Shown here: positions 1-8,340 of the stretch, in pieces
Position numbering within the stretch: the stretch's first letter is position 1
How the letters are laid out: the number at the start of each line of letters is the position of its first letter
Assembly (NCBI GenBank): GCA_021323395.1
Contig: JAJONL010000006.1
Span: forward strand, 1 to 50,234
DNA length: 50,234 nucleotides
Reading direction: 5' to 3'
From: Nitrospira sp.
GTDB taxonomy: Bacteria; Nitrospirota; Nitrospiria; Nitrospirales; Nitrospiraceae
Notes under the pieces: model-generated
Database searches by the model: none
Told to the model about the DNA's origin: nothing
Seen by the model: only the letters and a program-made list of their open reading frames with translations
Program-made: the position numbers and the translations under genes

Positions 1-324
1 GCACTGCAACGACCGAATCGGCCCAATGTGCTCGCGTCCGTCCTCCGAAAATATCTCGACAATTCTCGGCACAACGTCGATGCGCTACGGGAGGCCATTC
101 GCGCGAATAATCCGGCGGCACTGCAGGCCATTGCACACCGGCTCAAATCAAGCAGCGCCCAACTCGGAGCCATCGCCGTGGCCGCGCGTTGCCAGGAACT
201 TGAAACCATGGCGGGCCGCAAAAATTTGATCGAAGCCGATCACGTCCTCTCACAATTGGAGTCGGAGTACCGCGCCGCTTGCACCGTGTTTCGCAACGAG
301 ATCGTCAAGAGGATACAGCCATGA
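1..324 (+). CDS. Hpt domain protein, C-terminal part (5' end outside window)
   Basis: The open frame runs in from the left edge and ends at the TGA at 322-324. It contains a histidine phosphotransfer (Hpt) helix with the signature AHRLKSSSAQLGA, whose His is the expected phosphoryl acceptor. Such domains relay phosphate between receiver domains, either as separate proteins or as the last domain of a large hybrid kinase. With the N-terminus missing, I cannot tell which this is. Its stop overlaps the ATG of the following receiver-kinase gene (ATGA, 321-324), so the two are probably translationally coupled and belong to one phosphorelay. The GTG at 28 is an internal codon of the open frame and need not be the start. 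Confidence 0.8.
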   Translation, partial: ALQRPNRPNVLASVLRKYLDNSRHNVDALREAIRANNPAALQAIAHRLKSSSAQLGAIAVAARCQELETMAGRKNLIEADHVLSQLESEYRAACTVFRNEIVKRIQP

Positions 325-1496
325 ACCAACTCATACCAGGACGGACACCGGTTGCGCTGGTGGCGGATGACGATGTCATCATACGCATGTTCGCTCGGGA
401 GGCTCTGGAACAGGCCGGATGGATCGTGGAGGAGGCTCAAAACGGACGGGAGGCCTGCGCCGTTTTCCAACAGCACGCGCCCGATGTGGTGCTTCTCGAT
501 GTCATGATGCCGGAAATGGACGGTTTCGCGACCTGTGCGGCTTTACGTCGCCTGCCGGCCGGCGAGCATACGCCCATTCTCATCATGACGGGACTGGATG
601 ATTTCGATTCGATTACGAAAGCCTACGACGCCGGCGCGACGGATTTTATCGTCAAGCCATTGAACGCGATGCTGTTGAGCCATCGCATCCGTTACATGGT
701 CCGAGCCAACCAAGTCCTGCAGGAACTTCGCGCGAGCCAAGCGACCCTGACGCAGGCCCGTGATGCGGCCATCGAAGGGACTCGACTGAAGTCTGAGTTT
801 CTCGCCACCATGAGTCACGAGATCCGCACGCCGATGAACGGTGTGCTGGGGATGACCGATTGGCTCCTGGATACTGCGCTGACGGCTGAACAACAGGACT
901 GCGCTCACACCATCCGTGCCTCCGGCGATGCCTTGATGGTGATCATCAACGACATCCTGGACTTCTCCAAGATCGAATCCGGCAAACTGTCGCTTGAGCT
1001 GCTTGGCTTCGAATTGCCGGTTTTCCTCAATCGCGTCATGGCGTTATTTTCCGAACGTGCCCAGCGCAAGGGCTTGGTGCTGACTTCACGGATCGCCGAC
1101 GATGTGCCCAGCGGCTTGCTGGGCGATCCTTCCCGCCTTCAACAAGTCCTCAGCAATTTACTGGCCAATGCGATCAAGTTCAGCGATCAGGGCACGGTGT
1201 CTGTTCAGGTCGATCTCGACGCGCGCCCTCCTGAGCAACGACTAGAATTTCCGGCTACCAGATATGGAGAAACATCAACCAACCAGGGCCGAGTCATCCA
1301 TGTGCGATTCTCGGTGTTTGACAAGGGGATCGGTATTGCGCCCAGCGCCTTTTCGAAGTTGTTTCAGCCCTTTGTACAAGCAGATGGATCTACAACCAGA
1401 AAATACGGAGGAACAGGGCTGGGCCTTGCCATCTCGAAGCAACTGGTATTAGCCTCTACCATTTCCTCTCCGTCTCGCCTGACAAAAGTATCCTAA
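321..1496 (+). CDS. Receiver-histidine kinase with truncated ATPase domain
   Basis: The protein has 391 residues. An N-terminal receiver domain (about 12-125) carries the phosphoacceptor Asp60 in LLDVMMPEMDG and the late Lys in VKPL. A short coiled linker leads to a HisKA domain with His166 in SHEIRTPMNG. The HATPase domain shows the N box (LSNLLANAIKF, about 278-287), G1 (DKGIGI, 334-339) and G2 (GGTGLGLA, 363-370). Family members continue after ISKQLV with a further 30 or more residues (usually V/E-L-M-G-G-x-I). Here the match ends at Val376, near base 1448, and about 15 unrelated residues precede the stop. The last strands of the ATPase fold, and any following receiver, are therefore absent. 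The start at ATG 321 is chosen because it overlaps the upstream Hpt stop. Kinase activity is doubtful; the receiver could still work in the phosphorelay. Confidence 0.85.
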   Translation: MNQLIPGRTPVALVADDDVIIRMFAREALEQAGWIVEEAQNGREACAVFQQHAPDVVLLDVMMPEMDGFATCAALRRLPAGEHTPILIMTGLDDFDSITKAYDAGATDFIVKPLNAMLLSHRIRYMVRANQVLQELRASQATLTQARDAAIEGTRLKSEFLATMSHEIRTPMNGVLGMTDWLLDTALTAEQQDCAHTIRASGDALMVIINDILDFSKIESGKLSLELLGFELPVFLNRVMALFSERAQRKGLVLTSRIADDVPSGLLGDPSRLQQVLSNLLANAIKFSDQGTVSVQVDLDARPPEQRLEFPATRYGETSTNQGRVIHVRFSVFDKGIGIAPSAFSKLFQPFVQADGSTTRKYGGTGLGLAISKQLVLASTISSPSRLTKVS

Positions 1497-1736
1497 CAGA
1501 TACACCGAGACTGACTTCTGGGATACCGGCCAACTCTCTCGCTCCCTTCTTTGCCGCGATCACCTTGATAATATTACAAACATAGCGGGTTCAAACTTTG
1601 CTTTACTTCGCGTGGCGCACATAGTATACAAAGCACGTCGAAAGGGACCTGCGGTGAACCTCGCATTCCGATCCCCTGCTCAATCCTTAAACTATCTCGC
1701 CCTGTATGCAATATCCTACAGTCAAGGAACTGGTCT

Positions 1737-2630
1737 GTGCATTGCCTAACATTCGACATTGAAGAACATTTCCAGGTCGCCCGGTTCGACTCTCCGATTC
1801 GTCGGCGACATTGGGGATCCTTTGAGAGCCGCGTCATGTCGAATACGTGCAAGCTGCTTGATCTCCTCTCCCGTTACCAAACTCGGGCTACATTTTTTGT
1901 ATTGGGTTGGGTAGCGGAACGTCACCCTAGCCTGATCAAGCAAATCCTTGAATGCGGCCATGAGCTTGCCTCACATGGGTATGGACACGAGCTGGTGACA
2001 GCCCAAACACCAGAATTGTTTCGTGCAGACGTCAGAAAATCCAAACACCTTCTCGAAGATCTGACCGGCCGGCCGATCCAGGGTTACCGGGCACCCGGCT
2101 TCACCATTACCCGGGAAACCTTGTGGGCATTACCGATTCTTGCGGAAGAAGGTTATACCTATGATTCAAGCGTCGTCCCCATTCGACATGACCATTGCGG
2201 TCTTCCCGGGGCAGATCCTTACAACCATCTGCGACAAACCATTTCCGGCCCCCTGTGGGAGGTTCCACCCACCACTGCCAGTCTCGGAGGGTTTCGACTT
2301 CCCATAGCAGGTGGCAGCTATTTCCGTCTTCTCCCCTTTCCGCTCCTATGCCAGCTGTTGAAACGTATCGAACGGCAAGGCCGCCCCCTGGTGATGTATT
2401 TTCATCCATGGGAGCTGGATCCCCATCAGCCGCACATGGAGGGGACTTTTCTTTCTCAGCTGTTTCATTACCGAAATTTGGACAAGATGGAGTATCGGAT
2501 CGCTTCCCTCATGAACACGTTCCGGTTCGGCCCGATTGCCGAACAAATCGACTGTGCTCAAATTATGCCCCTCAATCCCACGCTTTTTCCGGCCATTCCG
2601 CCGGCAGAAATCACGCAAACCGTGGCCTAA
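1737..2630 (+). CDS. Polysaccharide deacetylase, XrtA/PEP-CTERM-associated type (DUF3473)
   Basis: This 297-residue protein belongs to carbohydrate esterase family 4 (NodB fold). It shows the start motif TFDIEEHF with the catalytic and metal Asp, the metal-binding SHGYGHE segment, the RAPGFTI motif and, near the C-terminus, the MYFHPWELD segment typical of the DUF3473 extension. Proteins of this type remove N-acetyl groups from exopolysaccharide and are usually encoded in exosortase A (XrtA) gene clusters. No exosortase, glycosyltransferase or PEP-CTERM gene is visible here, so the gene stands alone. The GTG start at 1737 is supported by AAGGAA about 7 bases upstream. No signal peptide is seen. 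The surrounding DNA is noticeably A/T-richer than the rest of the window, which hints at separate acquisition. Confidence 0.88.
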   Translation: MHCLTFDIEEHFQVARFDSPIRRRHWGSFESRVMSNTCKLLDLLSRYQTRATFFVLGWVAERHPSLIKQILECGHELASHGYGHELVTAQTPELFRADVRKSKHLLEDLTGRPIQGYRAPGFTITRETLWALPILAEEGYTYDSSVVPIRHDHCGLPGADPYNHLRQTISGPLWEVPPTTASLGGFRLPIAGGSYFRLLPFPLLCQLLKRIERQGRPLVMYFHPWELDPHQPHMEGTFLSQLFHYRNLDKMEYRIASLMNTFRFGPIAEQIDCAQIMPLNPTLFPAIPPAEITQTVA

Positions 2631-2708
2631 ACCTTGCGGTCTCGAATCGCAGGCTTCTCAGGCCCCTCCCGAAAACGTCTTTTACTCTTCCGCTGCTTCA
2701 CGTAAGGA

Positions 2709-2737
2709 TTGCACTGCTCGAATGGTTTGAGTAGGGT
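2709..2737 (+). promoter_or_regulatory. Weak candidate sigma-70 promoter
   Basis: TTGCAC and TAGGGT are separated by 17 bases, about 50 bases ahead of the start of the exported protein at 2787. The -35 is good and the -10 is poor. Confidence 0.25.
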
Positions 2738-2786
2738 AACGACCGCTCCGGCTTTCGCAGCGCAGACACTTTAGGGAGAACCCAGC

Positions 2787-3362
2787 ATGCAAGACGGAAA
2801 GACGAGTCTCCAATCTGCTTCACATCTCAGACGATATGCGCGATGGATCCTGGTGCTTGTCCTTTTCTCCCCTGTCGCGGCGCTCGGCCAGACTATCGAA
2901 GATACCGTACAGTTCATCGGTGACATGGCGAATACCCACGGTTTTGTTCGCACCCTCAGCTGCAGGAATCCCAAATCTGGAAAAGCGACTAAAATCACCG
3001 AGGTCTATAGTGTCATCCCTACCGGAAATAAATTGGGGGCGGTGGAGCTCAACCATGGCCATGATGAACTGAATACCGGCTTCACTCATTTCGATCTGCA
3101 CGACATCGACACGATCGACTACAAAGGGCAAGACAGCCGCGAGAACAACCTGGTCCTGTACGGCGTCCGTTTTGCGTGCAAGGGCGGCAGCCCCTGTGTC
3201 ATGAAAACCAGTTTTTGTACCGGGGCCGTTACAGTGCTCGAAGCTCAATTCCCGGAGGACACTCTGCTGTTTCGATCAGCCTCCCATGCAGAACGGGTGG
3301 GCAAGGCCTTTGCCCATCTACTTACCCTCATCCGCGTGCAACAAAATACCCAGCCCTTCTGA
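2787..3362 (+). CDS. Exported protein of unknown function
   Basis: This 191-residue protein has an N-terminal signal peptide: a basic stretch (HLRRYAR), a hydrophobic core (WILVLVLF) and a likely cleavage site after AALGQ. The mature part has Cys residues that could form two disulfides (one near residue 59, and three in the FACKGGSPCV and SFCTG segments) and no domain I recognise. The ATG at 2787 has AGGGAGA at 2773-2779, a good ribosome binding site. It is transcribed alone, in the direction of the preceding deacetylase but separated from it by 156 bases. It is probably periplasmic or secreted; no function can be assigned. Confidence 0.75.
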   Translation: MQDGKTSLQSASHLRRYARWILVLVLFSPVAALGQTIEDTVQFIGDMANTHGFVRTLSCRNPKSGKATKITEVYSVIPTGNKLGAVELNHGHDELNTGFTHFDLHDIDTIDYKGQDSRENNLVLYGVRFACKGGSPCVMKTSFCTGAVTVLEAQFPEDTLLFRSASHAERVGKAFAHLLTLIRVQQNTQPF

Positions 3363-3454
3363 GCAGACGGTACGGTTCCTCTGACCACCGCCCGAACCAG
3401 ACTCACGAAGATGGAGTCGATATGATTTCTCAGGAGAGGAGAAAGCAGCTCCCA

Positions 3455-3473
3455 TTCACCGAGAACCGGTGAA
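3455..3473. repeat. Small inverted repeat between converging genes
   Basis: TTCACCG and CGGTGAA form a 7-bp stem with a 5-base loop. It lies in the 150-base gap between the exported protein (plus) and the cyclophilin (minus). It could contribute to transcript ends, but no T-run follows on either strand. Confidence 0.3.
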
Positions 3474-3512
3474 CGGAGCGATGCGACGGTATCACGGACC
3501 CTTCCGAACGAC

Positions 3513-4184
3513 TCACTCCAGGATCGTCACCGTCATGTCCACGCGATCGATCGGATTGTCGCAAGGTCCCTTGTCGGCTGGGGTCGGCGCACCCGTTTGG
3601 CACATGACTCTCGGCAGTGCCACAATCTTATCCGCAACCCCGATACCTTTCACCACTTCGGCAAAGATCGTATATTTTCTGTCTAAAAATCGCGACTCTT
3701 CGACGACGATAAAAAACTGGGAGCCGGCGCTATCAGGATCCTGCGCTCGGGCCATCGACACCATGCCGCGCTTATGGGGTAGGTCGCTAAACTCAGCTTT
3801 CACATTGTGTCCGGGGCCACCCTGACCATAAGCATTTTTTTTCAGGGAATCTTTAGTGTTCGGGTCACCGCCCTGGATCATGAATCCGGGAATCACACGA
3901 TGAAAAATCGTGCCGTTGTAAAGACCGGACTTGGCCAATTTGATAAAGTTTTCGACATGATTGGGAGCGACCTCGGGAAGGAATTTGATTTCGATATCGC
4001 CGAATTTTGTTTTAATGATCGCTCTCGCATTGTGGGCGTTCATCGATTCGCCGCTCCCCGGAGCGGTATCTGCCGCCATGCACAATCCTGTCATGCCGGC
4101 GGTCACGAGCCAACTCGTGACACACAGGCTCCGTAGTGCTTGCTTAAGATACGCCATCATGCCTCCTTCCCACTGCTCCTTCAC
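3513..4184 (-). CDS. Exported cyclophilin-type peptidyl-prolyl cis-trans isomerase
   Basis: The C-terminal 170 residues are a bacterial cyclophilin. The signature FHRVIPGFMIQGGD contains the catalytic Arg. Further on are GSQFFIV and the FAEVVKGIGVADKI segment, followed by a family-typical tail with two Cys. The N-terminus holds a signal peptide (basic K/R, hydrophobic stretch, AMA-type site near CMAADT), so it should assist protein folding in the periplasm. Start choice is uncertain. A GTG at 4184 overlaps the rnc stop (GTGA) and has GGGAGGG upstream. The tandem ATGs at 4160 and 4157 give a cleaner signal peptide but sit almost on top of AAGGAGG. It is the last gene of the plsX-to-rnc operon. 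Confidence 0.9.
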   Translation of the reverse strand: MKEQWEGGMMAYLKQALRSLCVTSWLVTAGMTGLCMAADTAPGSGESMNAHNARAIIKTKFGDIEIKFLPEVAPNHVENFIKLAKSGLYNGTIFHRVIPGFMIQGGDPNTKDSLKKNAYGQGGPGHNVKAEFSDLPHKRGMVSMARAQDPDSAGSQFFIVVEESRFLDRKYTIFAEVVKGIGVADKIVALPRVMCQTGAPTPADKGPCDNPIDRVDMTVTILE

Positions 4185-4900
4185 CGTTCGCCCTCCCCGG
4201 TCAACTGCGCCAGAGCTTCCCTGGCCGCCTTTTGCTCAGCCTCTTTCTTGCTATGACCAGACCCCACTCCACGCATGATACCCTGAATGGTCAGTTCCAC
4301 TTCAAACACTTTTTCGTGATCGGGCCCTGATTCCCTGACTGTTTCATACTGAGGCAGTGTTTCAAAACGCTTTTGACAGACCTCCTGGAGCTGGGTTTTA
4401 TAATCATCCATTCCTGGACGAGCCTGTTCCGCACGGGTCGCCAGCAATTCCTCTTCCAAGACTCGCAAGGTAAAGATTCTGCTAGCCTCAAGCCCGCCAT
4501 CCAGGTAAACCGCTGCTATGAGGGCTTCCAGGGCGTCTGCCAGCAAAGAATGTTTTTCCCGTCCCTTGGAGAGTTCTTCCCCTTTCCCCAGACGTAACAG
4601 GCGACCGAGCTTCATGCGCCGCGCGGCCCTCGCCAGTGACGCTTCGCTGACGAGTTGCGCCTTGAGTTTGGAAAGTCCCCCTTCACTGCTCGCTGGAAAC
4701 TCGGCGGCGAGATACTCACTCATGACGAGCGAGAGCACGGCATCGCCAAGAAACTCCAACCGTTCGTTCTGTGTGCGGTCTTTGCCGCGGCGTTCGTTCG
4801 AATAGGATTTGTGCGTCAGCGCCTCTTCCAGCAGGCGAGGTTGCTGAAAGTGGTAGCCCAGGATGCGCTGGACCGTCTCAATTGACGTTGCCGGCGTCAT
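4181..4900 (-). CDS. rnc: Ribonuclease III
   Basis: The 239-residue length is usual for bacterial RNase III, an endonuclease that cuts double-stranded RNA in rRNA and mRNA processing. The N-terminal catalytic domain shows the signature NERLEFLGDAVLSLV, with the acidic metal ligands, and a second acidic cluster in LADALEALIAAVYLDGG. The C-terminal third is a double-stranded RNA-binding domain (DYKTQLQE through KKEAEQKAAREAL). It follows fabF by 26 bases and overlaps the cyclophilin start. An acpP-fabF-rnc order is common in bacteria and supports co-transcription. Confidence 0.97.
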   Translation of the reverse strand: MTPATSIETVQRILGYHFQQPRLLEEALTHKSYSNERRGKDRTQNERLEFLGDAVLSLVMSEYLAAEFPASSEGGLSKLKAQLVSEASLARAARRMKLGRLLRLGKGEELSKGREKHSLLADALEALIAAVYLDGGLEASRIFTLRVLEEELLATRAEQARPGMDDYKTQLQEVCQKRFETLPQYETVRESGPDHEKVFEVELTIQGIMRGVGSGHSKKEAEQKAAREALAQLTGEGER

Positions 4901-4926
4901 ACGACCTGTTCTGGGTAGAAAGGGAA

Positions 4927-6177
4927 TTAAGAATCACACCGGCGAAAAAGCAGACAGGCGTTGACCCCGCCGAAGCCGAAGGAATTGGAGAGGACCACCT
5001 GAGGCTTGGCTGGACGGGCGCGGTTGGGCACGTAATCGAGATCACAAGCCGGATCCGGGTGATCCAGATTGATCGTCGGCGGCAGTATCCCATGATGCAG
5101 GGCAAGAATGCTGAACACGGCCTCAATCCCGCCGGCCGCCCCCAATAGGTGACCCGTCATAGACTTGGTCGAACTGACGGGAATGTGGAAAGCCTGCCGG
5201 CCGAATACCTGTTTGATCGCCTTGGTTTCAATGGCATCCGCCATGGTGGAGGTGCCATGGGCGTTGATATAGCCGATATCCGTTTTGGCGACGCCGGCGT
5301 CCTTCAATACCATTTCCATGCAACGAACGGCGCCTTCCCCTTCCTCAGGTGGTGCCGTGATGTGGTAGGCATCACTATTCATCGCGTACCCGATGACTTC
5401 GGCATAGATACGGGCCCCTCGCTTTCGCGCATGCTCGAGTTCTTCAAGCACGACCACCCCGGCCCCTTCACCCAACACAAAGCCGTCTCGATCCTTATCG
5501 AACGGCCGACTGGCTTTCGTCGGCTCGCTGTTTCTGAACGACAACGCCTTGGCTGACGCGAACCCAGCCACGCCCAACGGGGTGATGGCCGCTTCGGCGC
5601 CTCCGGCCAGCATCACATCCGCATCGTCCCGTTGAATGAGCCGAGTCGCATCGCCGATACAATGGTTCCCAGTCGCGCAAGCCGTGACCGCGCAGGAATT
5701 CGGCCCTTTTGCGCCGAGACGAATGGCCACTTGTCCCGAGGCCAGATTGATGATCGTCATGGGAATGAAAAACGGAGACACTCGGCCGGGGCCTTTTTCC
5801 TTGAGCACATCATGATAATGCTCGATCGAGCCCAAGCCGCCGATACCGGATCCGATATAGACTCCCACTCGCGTGGCTTCTTCAGGAGCCACGGTGAGTT
5901 TGGCATCCTCCACCGCCAGTTGGCTGGCGCCCACCGCATAGTGGATGAAGGTGTCCATCTTCTTGATTTCTTTTTTCTCGATAAACTGCGCCGGATCGAA
6001 ATCCTTGACCTCTCCGGCAATCTGCGCGTCATACCCGCTTGGATCGAAGCGCGTGATGCGCCCGATTCCCGATTCCCCGGCGCAGAGAGCTTTCCAGGTC
6101 TTCTCCACTCCGGTTCCCAGGGGAGTGACCAGTCCGAGGCCGGTGACGACGACACGTCTGGTAGGTCGGTTTTGCAT
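4927..6177 (-). CDS. fabF: 3-oxoacyl-ACP synthase II
   Basis: This is the elongating condensing enzyme of type II fatty-acid synthesis (malonyl-ACP plus acyl-ACP). The protein has 416 residues with the thiolase fold. The active-site Cys is at about 167 in VTACATG, and the two catalytic His are in NAHGTST and [10 protein letters not shown]. The C-terminal glycine-rich loop NSFGFGG is intact. The start at ATG 6177 (MQNRPTRR) matches the family. A longer open frame to 6273 would overlap acpP and is not needed. It starts 13 bases after the acpP stop, in the classic acpP-fabF pair. Confidence 0.97.
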   Translation of the reverse strand: MQNRPTRRVVVTGLGLVTPLGTGVEKTWKALCAGESGIGRITRFDPSGYDAQIAGEVKDFDPAQFIEKKEIKKMDTFIHYAVGASQLAVEDAKLTVAPEEATRVGVYIGSGIGGLGSIEHYHDVLKEKGPGRVSPFFIPMTIINLASGQVAIRLGAKGPNSCAVTACATGNHCIGDATRLIQRDDADVMLAGGAEAAITPLGVAGFASAKALSFRNSEPTKASRPFDKDRDGFVLGEGAGVVVLEELEHARKRGARIYAEVIGYAMNSDAYHITAPPEEGEGAVRCMEMVLKDAGVAKTDIGYINAHGTSTMADAIETKAIKQVFGRQAFHIPVSSTKSMTGHLLGAAGGIEAVFSILALHHGILPPTINLDHPDPACDLDYVPNRARPAKPQVVLSNSFGFGGVNACLLFRRCDS

Positions 6178-6190
6178 CGTTGCGATCCAG

Positions 6191-6424
6191 CTAGGCCTTC
6201 TCTTTGATATATTCGAGCGCCTTCCCGACGGTAAGGATCTTCTCGGCATCCTCGTCGGGAATTTCAATTTCAAACTCTTCTTCCAGGGCCATCACCAACT
6301 CAACCGTATCGAGTGAATCGGCGCCCAAATCTTCGACGAAATGCGCTTCCAGCGTCACTTCCTCTTCCTCCACTCCCAGCTGCTCCGCAATAATTTTCTT
6401 CACCCGTTCATCTACAGTTGCCAT
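6191..6424 (-). CDS. acpP: Acyl carrier protein
   Basis: This 77-residue acidic protein carries growing acyl chains on a 4'-phosphopantetheine arm attached to Ser37 of the [10 protein letters not shown] motif. The start at 6424 ([10 protein letters not shown]) fits the family and has AAGGAGGT about 10 bases upstream. A second possible start at 6448 adds eight residues (MGKEVGKS) and has its own AAGGAGG at better spacing, so the longer form cannot be excluded. It lies between fabG and fabF in the fatty-acid operon. Confidence 0.96.
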   Translation of the reverse strand: MATVDERVKKIIAEQLGVEEEEVTLEAHFVEDLGADSLDTVELVMALEEEFEIEIPDEDAEKILTVGKALEYIKEKA

Positions 6425-6518
6425 TGACTTGCCCACCTCCTTCCCCATCCTAGCCTCCTTACTCCACGCTGGATATACCGGCTCGACAGGAGCGATCCGG
6501 TACTCCGACCTGACTTAC

Positions 6519-7262
6519 TTATACCATGAGCATGCCACCGTTCACGTGCAACACTTGCCCCGTGATATAGGACGCAGCGTCCGACACCAGGAAACGAACG
6601 GCCGCAGCAATATCGGCCGGCAGTCCCAACCGTCCCAAAGGAATCTGCTTCTGCAACGTTTCTTTCACCTCGGGCGACAGACCCTGTGTCATCGCCGTAT
6701 CGATAAATCCCGGCGCCACCGCATTGACCGTGACCGCCCGGCTCGCATATTCGCGCGCCGCGGTCTTGGTAAAACCGATAACGGCCGCCTTCGACGCGGC
6801 GTAGTTGGCCTGCCCCACGTTTCCCATCGCCCCCACGATCGAGGCAATATTGACGATCCGCCCATACCGCTGTTTGGTCATGGGCAGAAGGACGGCTTTC
6901 GTGCAATGAAAGGTCCCGTTCAAATTCACCTGGAGCACCAGATTCCAATCTTCCTCTTTCATCCTGAGCAGCAAGCCGTCACGGGTGATCCCGGCGTTGT
7001 TCACCAGAATATCGATCTTCCCCCACTCTTGCATGACCTGATCCGCCATGGCCTTGGCATCGTTCCAATCGGCCACATTGACCTTTACGCTGAGTGCGCG
7101 GCGTCCGAGTTTCTGGATCGCGGCCACCGCATCCTGGGATCGTGCCGGATCCAGGTCTGCAACCGCAATGTCCGCTCCGTCTTCAGCCAAAGCCTCCGCA
7201 ATCGCGCGGCCGATACCCTGAGCCGCGCCGGTGACAATCGCCACTTTCCCCTGTAATGACAT
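6519..7262 (-). CDS. fabG: 3-oxoacyl-ACP reductase
   Basis: This 247-residue short-chain dehydrogenase reduces 3-oxoacyl-ACP with NADPH in the elongation cycle. The nucleotide-binding TGAAQGIG motif is at about 11-18, NNAG follows at about 89-92, and the catalytic Ser, Tyr and Lys appear in IVNIAS and YAASK. The C-terminus VNGGMLMV is typical of FabG. The ATG is preceded by GGGAGTAG. The position between fabD and acpP supports FabG rather than another dehydrogenase of the same fold. Confidence 0.97.
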   Translation of the reverse strand: MSLQGKVAIVTGAAQGIGRAIAEALAEDGADIAVADLDPARSQDAVAAIQKLGRRALSVKVNVADWNDAKAMADQVMQEWGKIDILVNNAGITRDGLLLRMKEEDWNLVLQVNLNGTFHCTKAVLLPMTKQRYGRIVNIASIVGAMGNVGQANYAASKAAVIGFTKTAAREYASRAVTVNAVAPGFIDTAMTQGLSPEVKETLQKQIPLGRLGLPADIAAAVRFLVSDAASYITGQVLHVNGGMLMV

Positions 7263-7291
7263 CAGTCTACTCCCCGCTCTCTCTCCAAGAC

Positions 7292-8245
7292 TTACGCCTG
7301 ATTCCTCACGCCTAACGCGGCGACTGTGGCTTCCAATGATTTCGGATCATGCACATTGAAGGTGGCGGCACCCGGCAGAATTCGCTTCACCAAGCCGGTC
7401 AGGACCGTTCCAGGCCCGATTTCCACGAACGTCGTGACGCCCATCCCAGCCATCGTCTGCACCGACTCTTCCCACCGGACGGATGCCGGCAGCTGGCGAA
7501 CGAGGGAGGTGCGAATGTCATCGGCTCGCTGCAGAGCTGCGGCCTCTGCATTATTCACCAGCGGCACCGACAAATCGTGCCAAGTCACTCCGTCGAACTC
7601 CGCCGCCAGTCTGTCCGCCGCACGTTGCATCAACGGCGTATGGACCGGCACACTCACCGGCAAAGGTATCGCTTTCTTACACCCCTTGGTCTTGGCAATC
7701 TCAATCGCCCGTTCGACCGCGGCCTTCTCTCCGGCAATCACTACTTGACCCGGCGAATTGAAATTCGCCGCGGCGACGACCCCGGCGGAAGCCGCTTCCT
7801 GGCAGGCCGCCTTCACCATATCAGCGGAGAGTCCCAACAACGCGGCGACCAAGCCGGTTCCCGGCGGCACGGCTTCGGCCATATACCTGCCTCGCTTCTG
7901 CACTAGGGCGACGGCATCTCGAAACGATAGACCGCCCGCCGCGTACACCGCTGAATATTCACCCAGACTGTGCCCTGCCACTGCGACCAGCGTCAATCCT
8001 GCCGGCTCCAATGCCTTGAGTGCCGCCGCGCTACTGACCAGCAAGGCCGGCTGTGTATGCTCCGTCAGATTCAGACGTTCGGCCGGACCTTCGAAGCAAA
8101 GCTGCGCGACGTCGTAACCGAGGACGGACGAAGCCTCTTCATAGACTGCCTTCACCGCCGGGAACGCGTCGTACAAACCACGTCCCATCCCGACGGATTG
8201 CGAACCCTGTCCAGGGAACAAAAATGCAATGCCCGAAGTCGTCAT
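7292..8245 (-). CDS. fabD: Malonyl-CoA:ACP transacylase
   Basis: The enzyme loads malonyl groups from CoA onto ACP. It has 317 residues from the ATG at 8245 (MTTSGIAFLFPGQGSQ), where the family normally begins. The nucleophile Ser sits in GHSLGEYSA and the partner His in PVHTPLM. The GQGSQ and VEIGPGTVLTGLVKRI motifs are present. No strong ribosome binding site is visible. An upstream TTG at 8284 would add 13 residues without family support. It follows fabH by 95 bases and precedes fabG by 29. Confidence 0.96.
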   Translation of the reverse strand: MTTSGIAFLFPGQGSQSVGMGRGLYDAFPAVKAVYEEASSVLGYDVAQLCFEGPAERLNLTEHTQPALLVSSAAALKALEPAGLTLVAVAGHSLGEYSAVYAAGGLSFRDAVALVQKRGRYMAEAVPPGTGLVAALLGLSADMVKAACQEAASAGVVAAANFNSPGQVVIAGEKAAVERAIEIAKTKGCKKAIPLPVSVPVHTPLMQRAADRLAAEFDGVTWHDLSVPLVNNAEAAALQRADDIRTSLVRQLPASVRWEESVQTMAGMGVTTFVEIGPGTVLTGLVKRILPGAATFNVHDPKSLEATVAALGVRNQA

Positions 8246-8340
8246 AACCGCGTAAGGTATCGTAGAAACCAGGTTCAAAGTCAACGGGAAAAAGCTGGGC
8301 GCGTCACGCCCTCACCACATACCACATGCTGGATCTTCAC

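Noticed and set aside
5149-5556. Long open frames antisense to fabF, fabD, pilS and the mur genes
   Set aside because: These are typical shadows in GC-rich coding DNA. None has a signal peptide, known motif or good start, and the sense frames are well-known proteins.
6474-6504. TACCGG/CCGGTA inverted repeat between acpP and fabG
   Set aside because: A six-base stem with a 15-base loop and no T-run. No evidence of a FabR/FapR-type operator could be established by eye.
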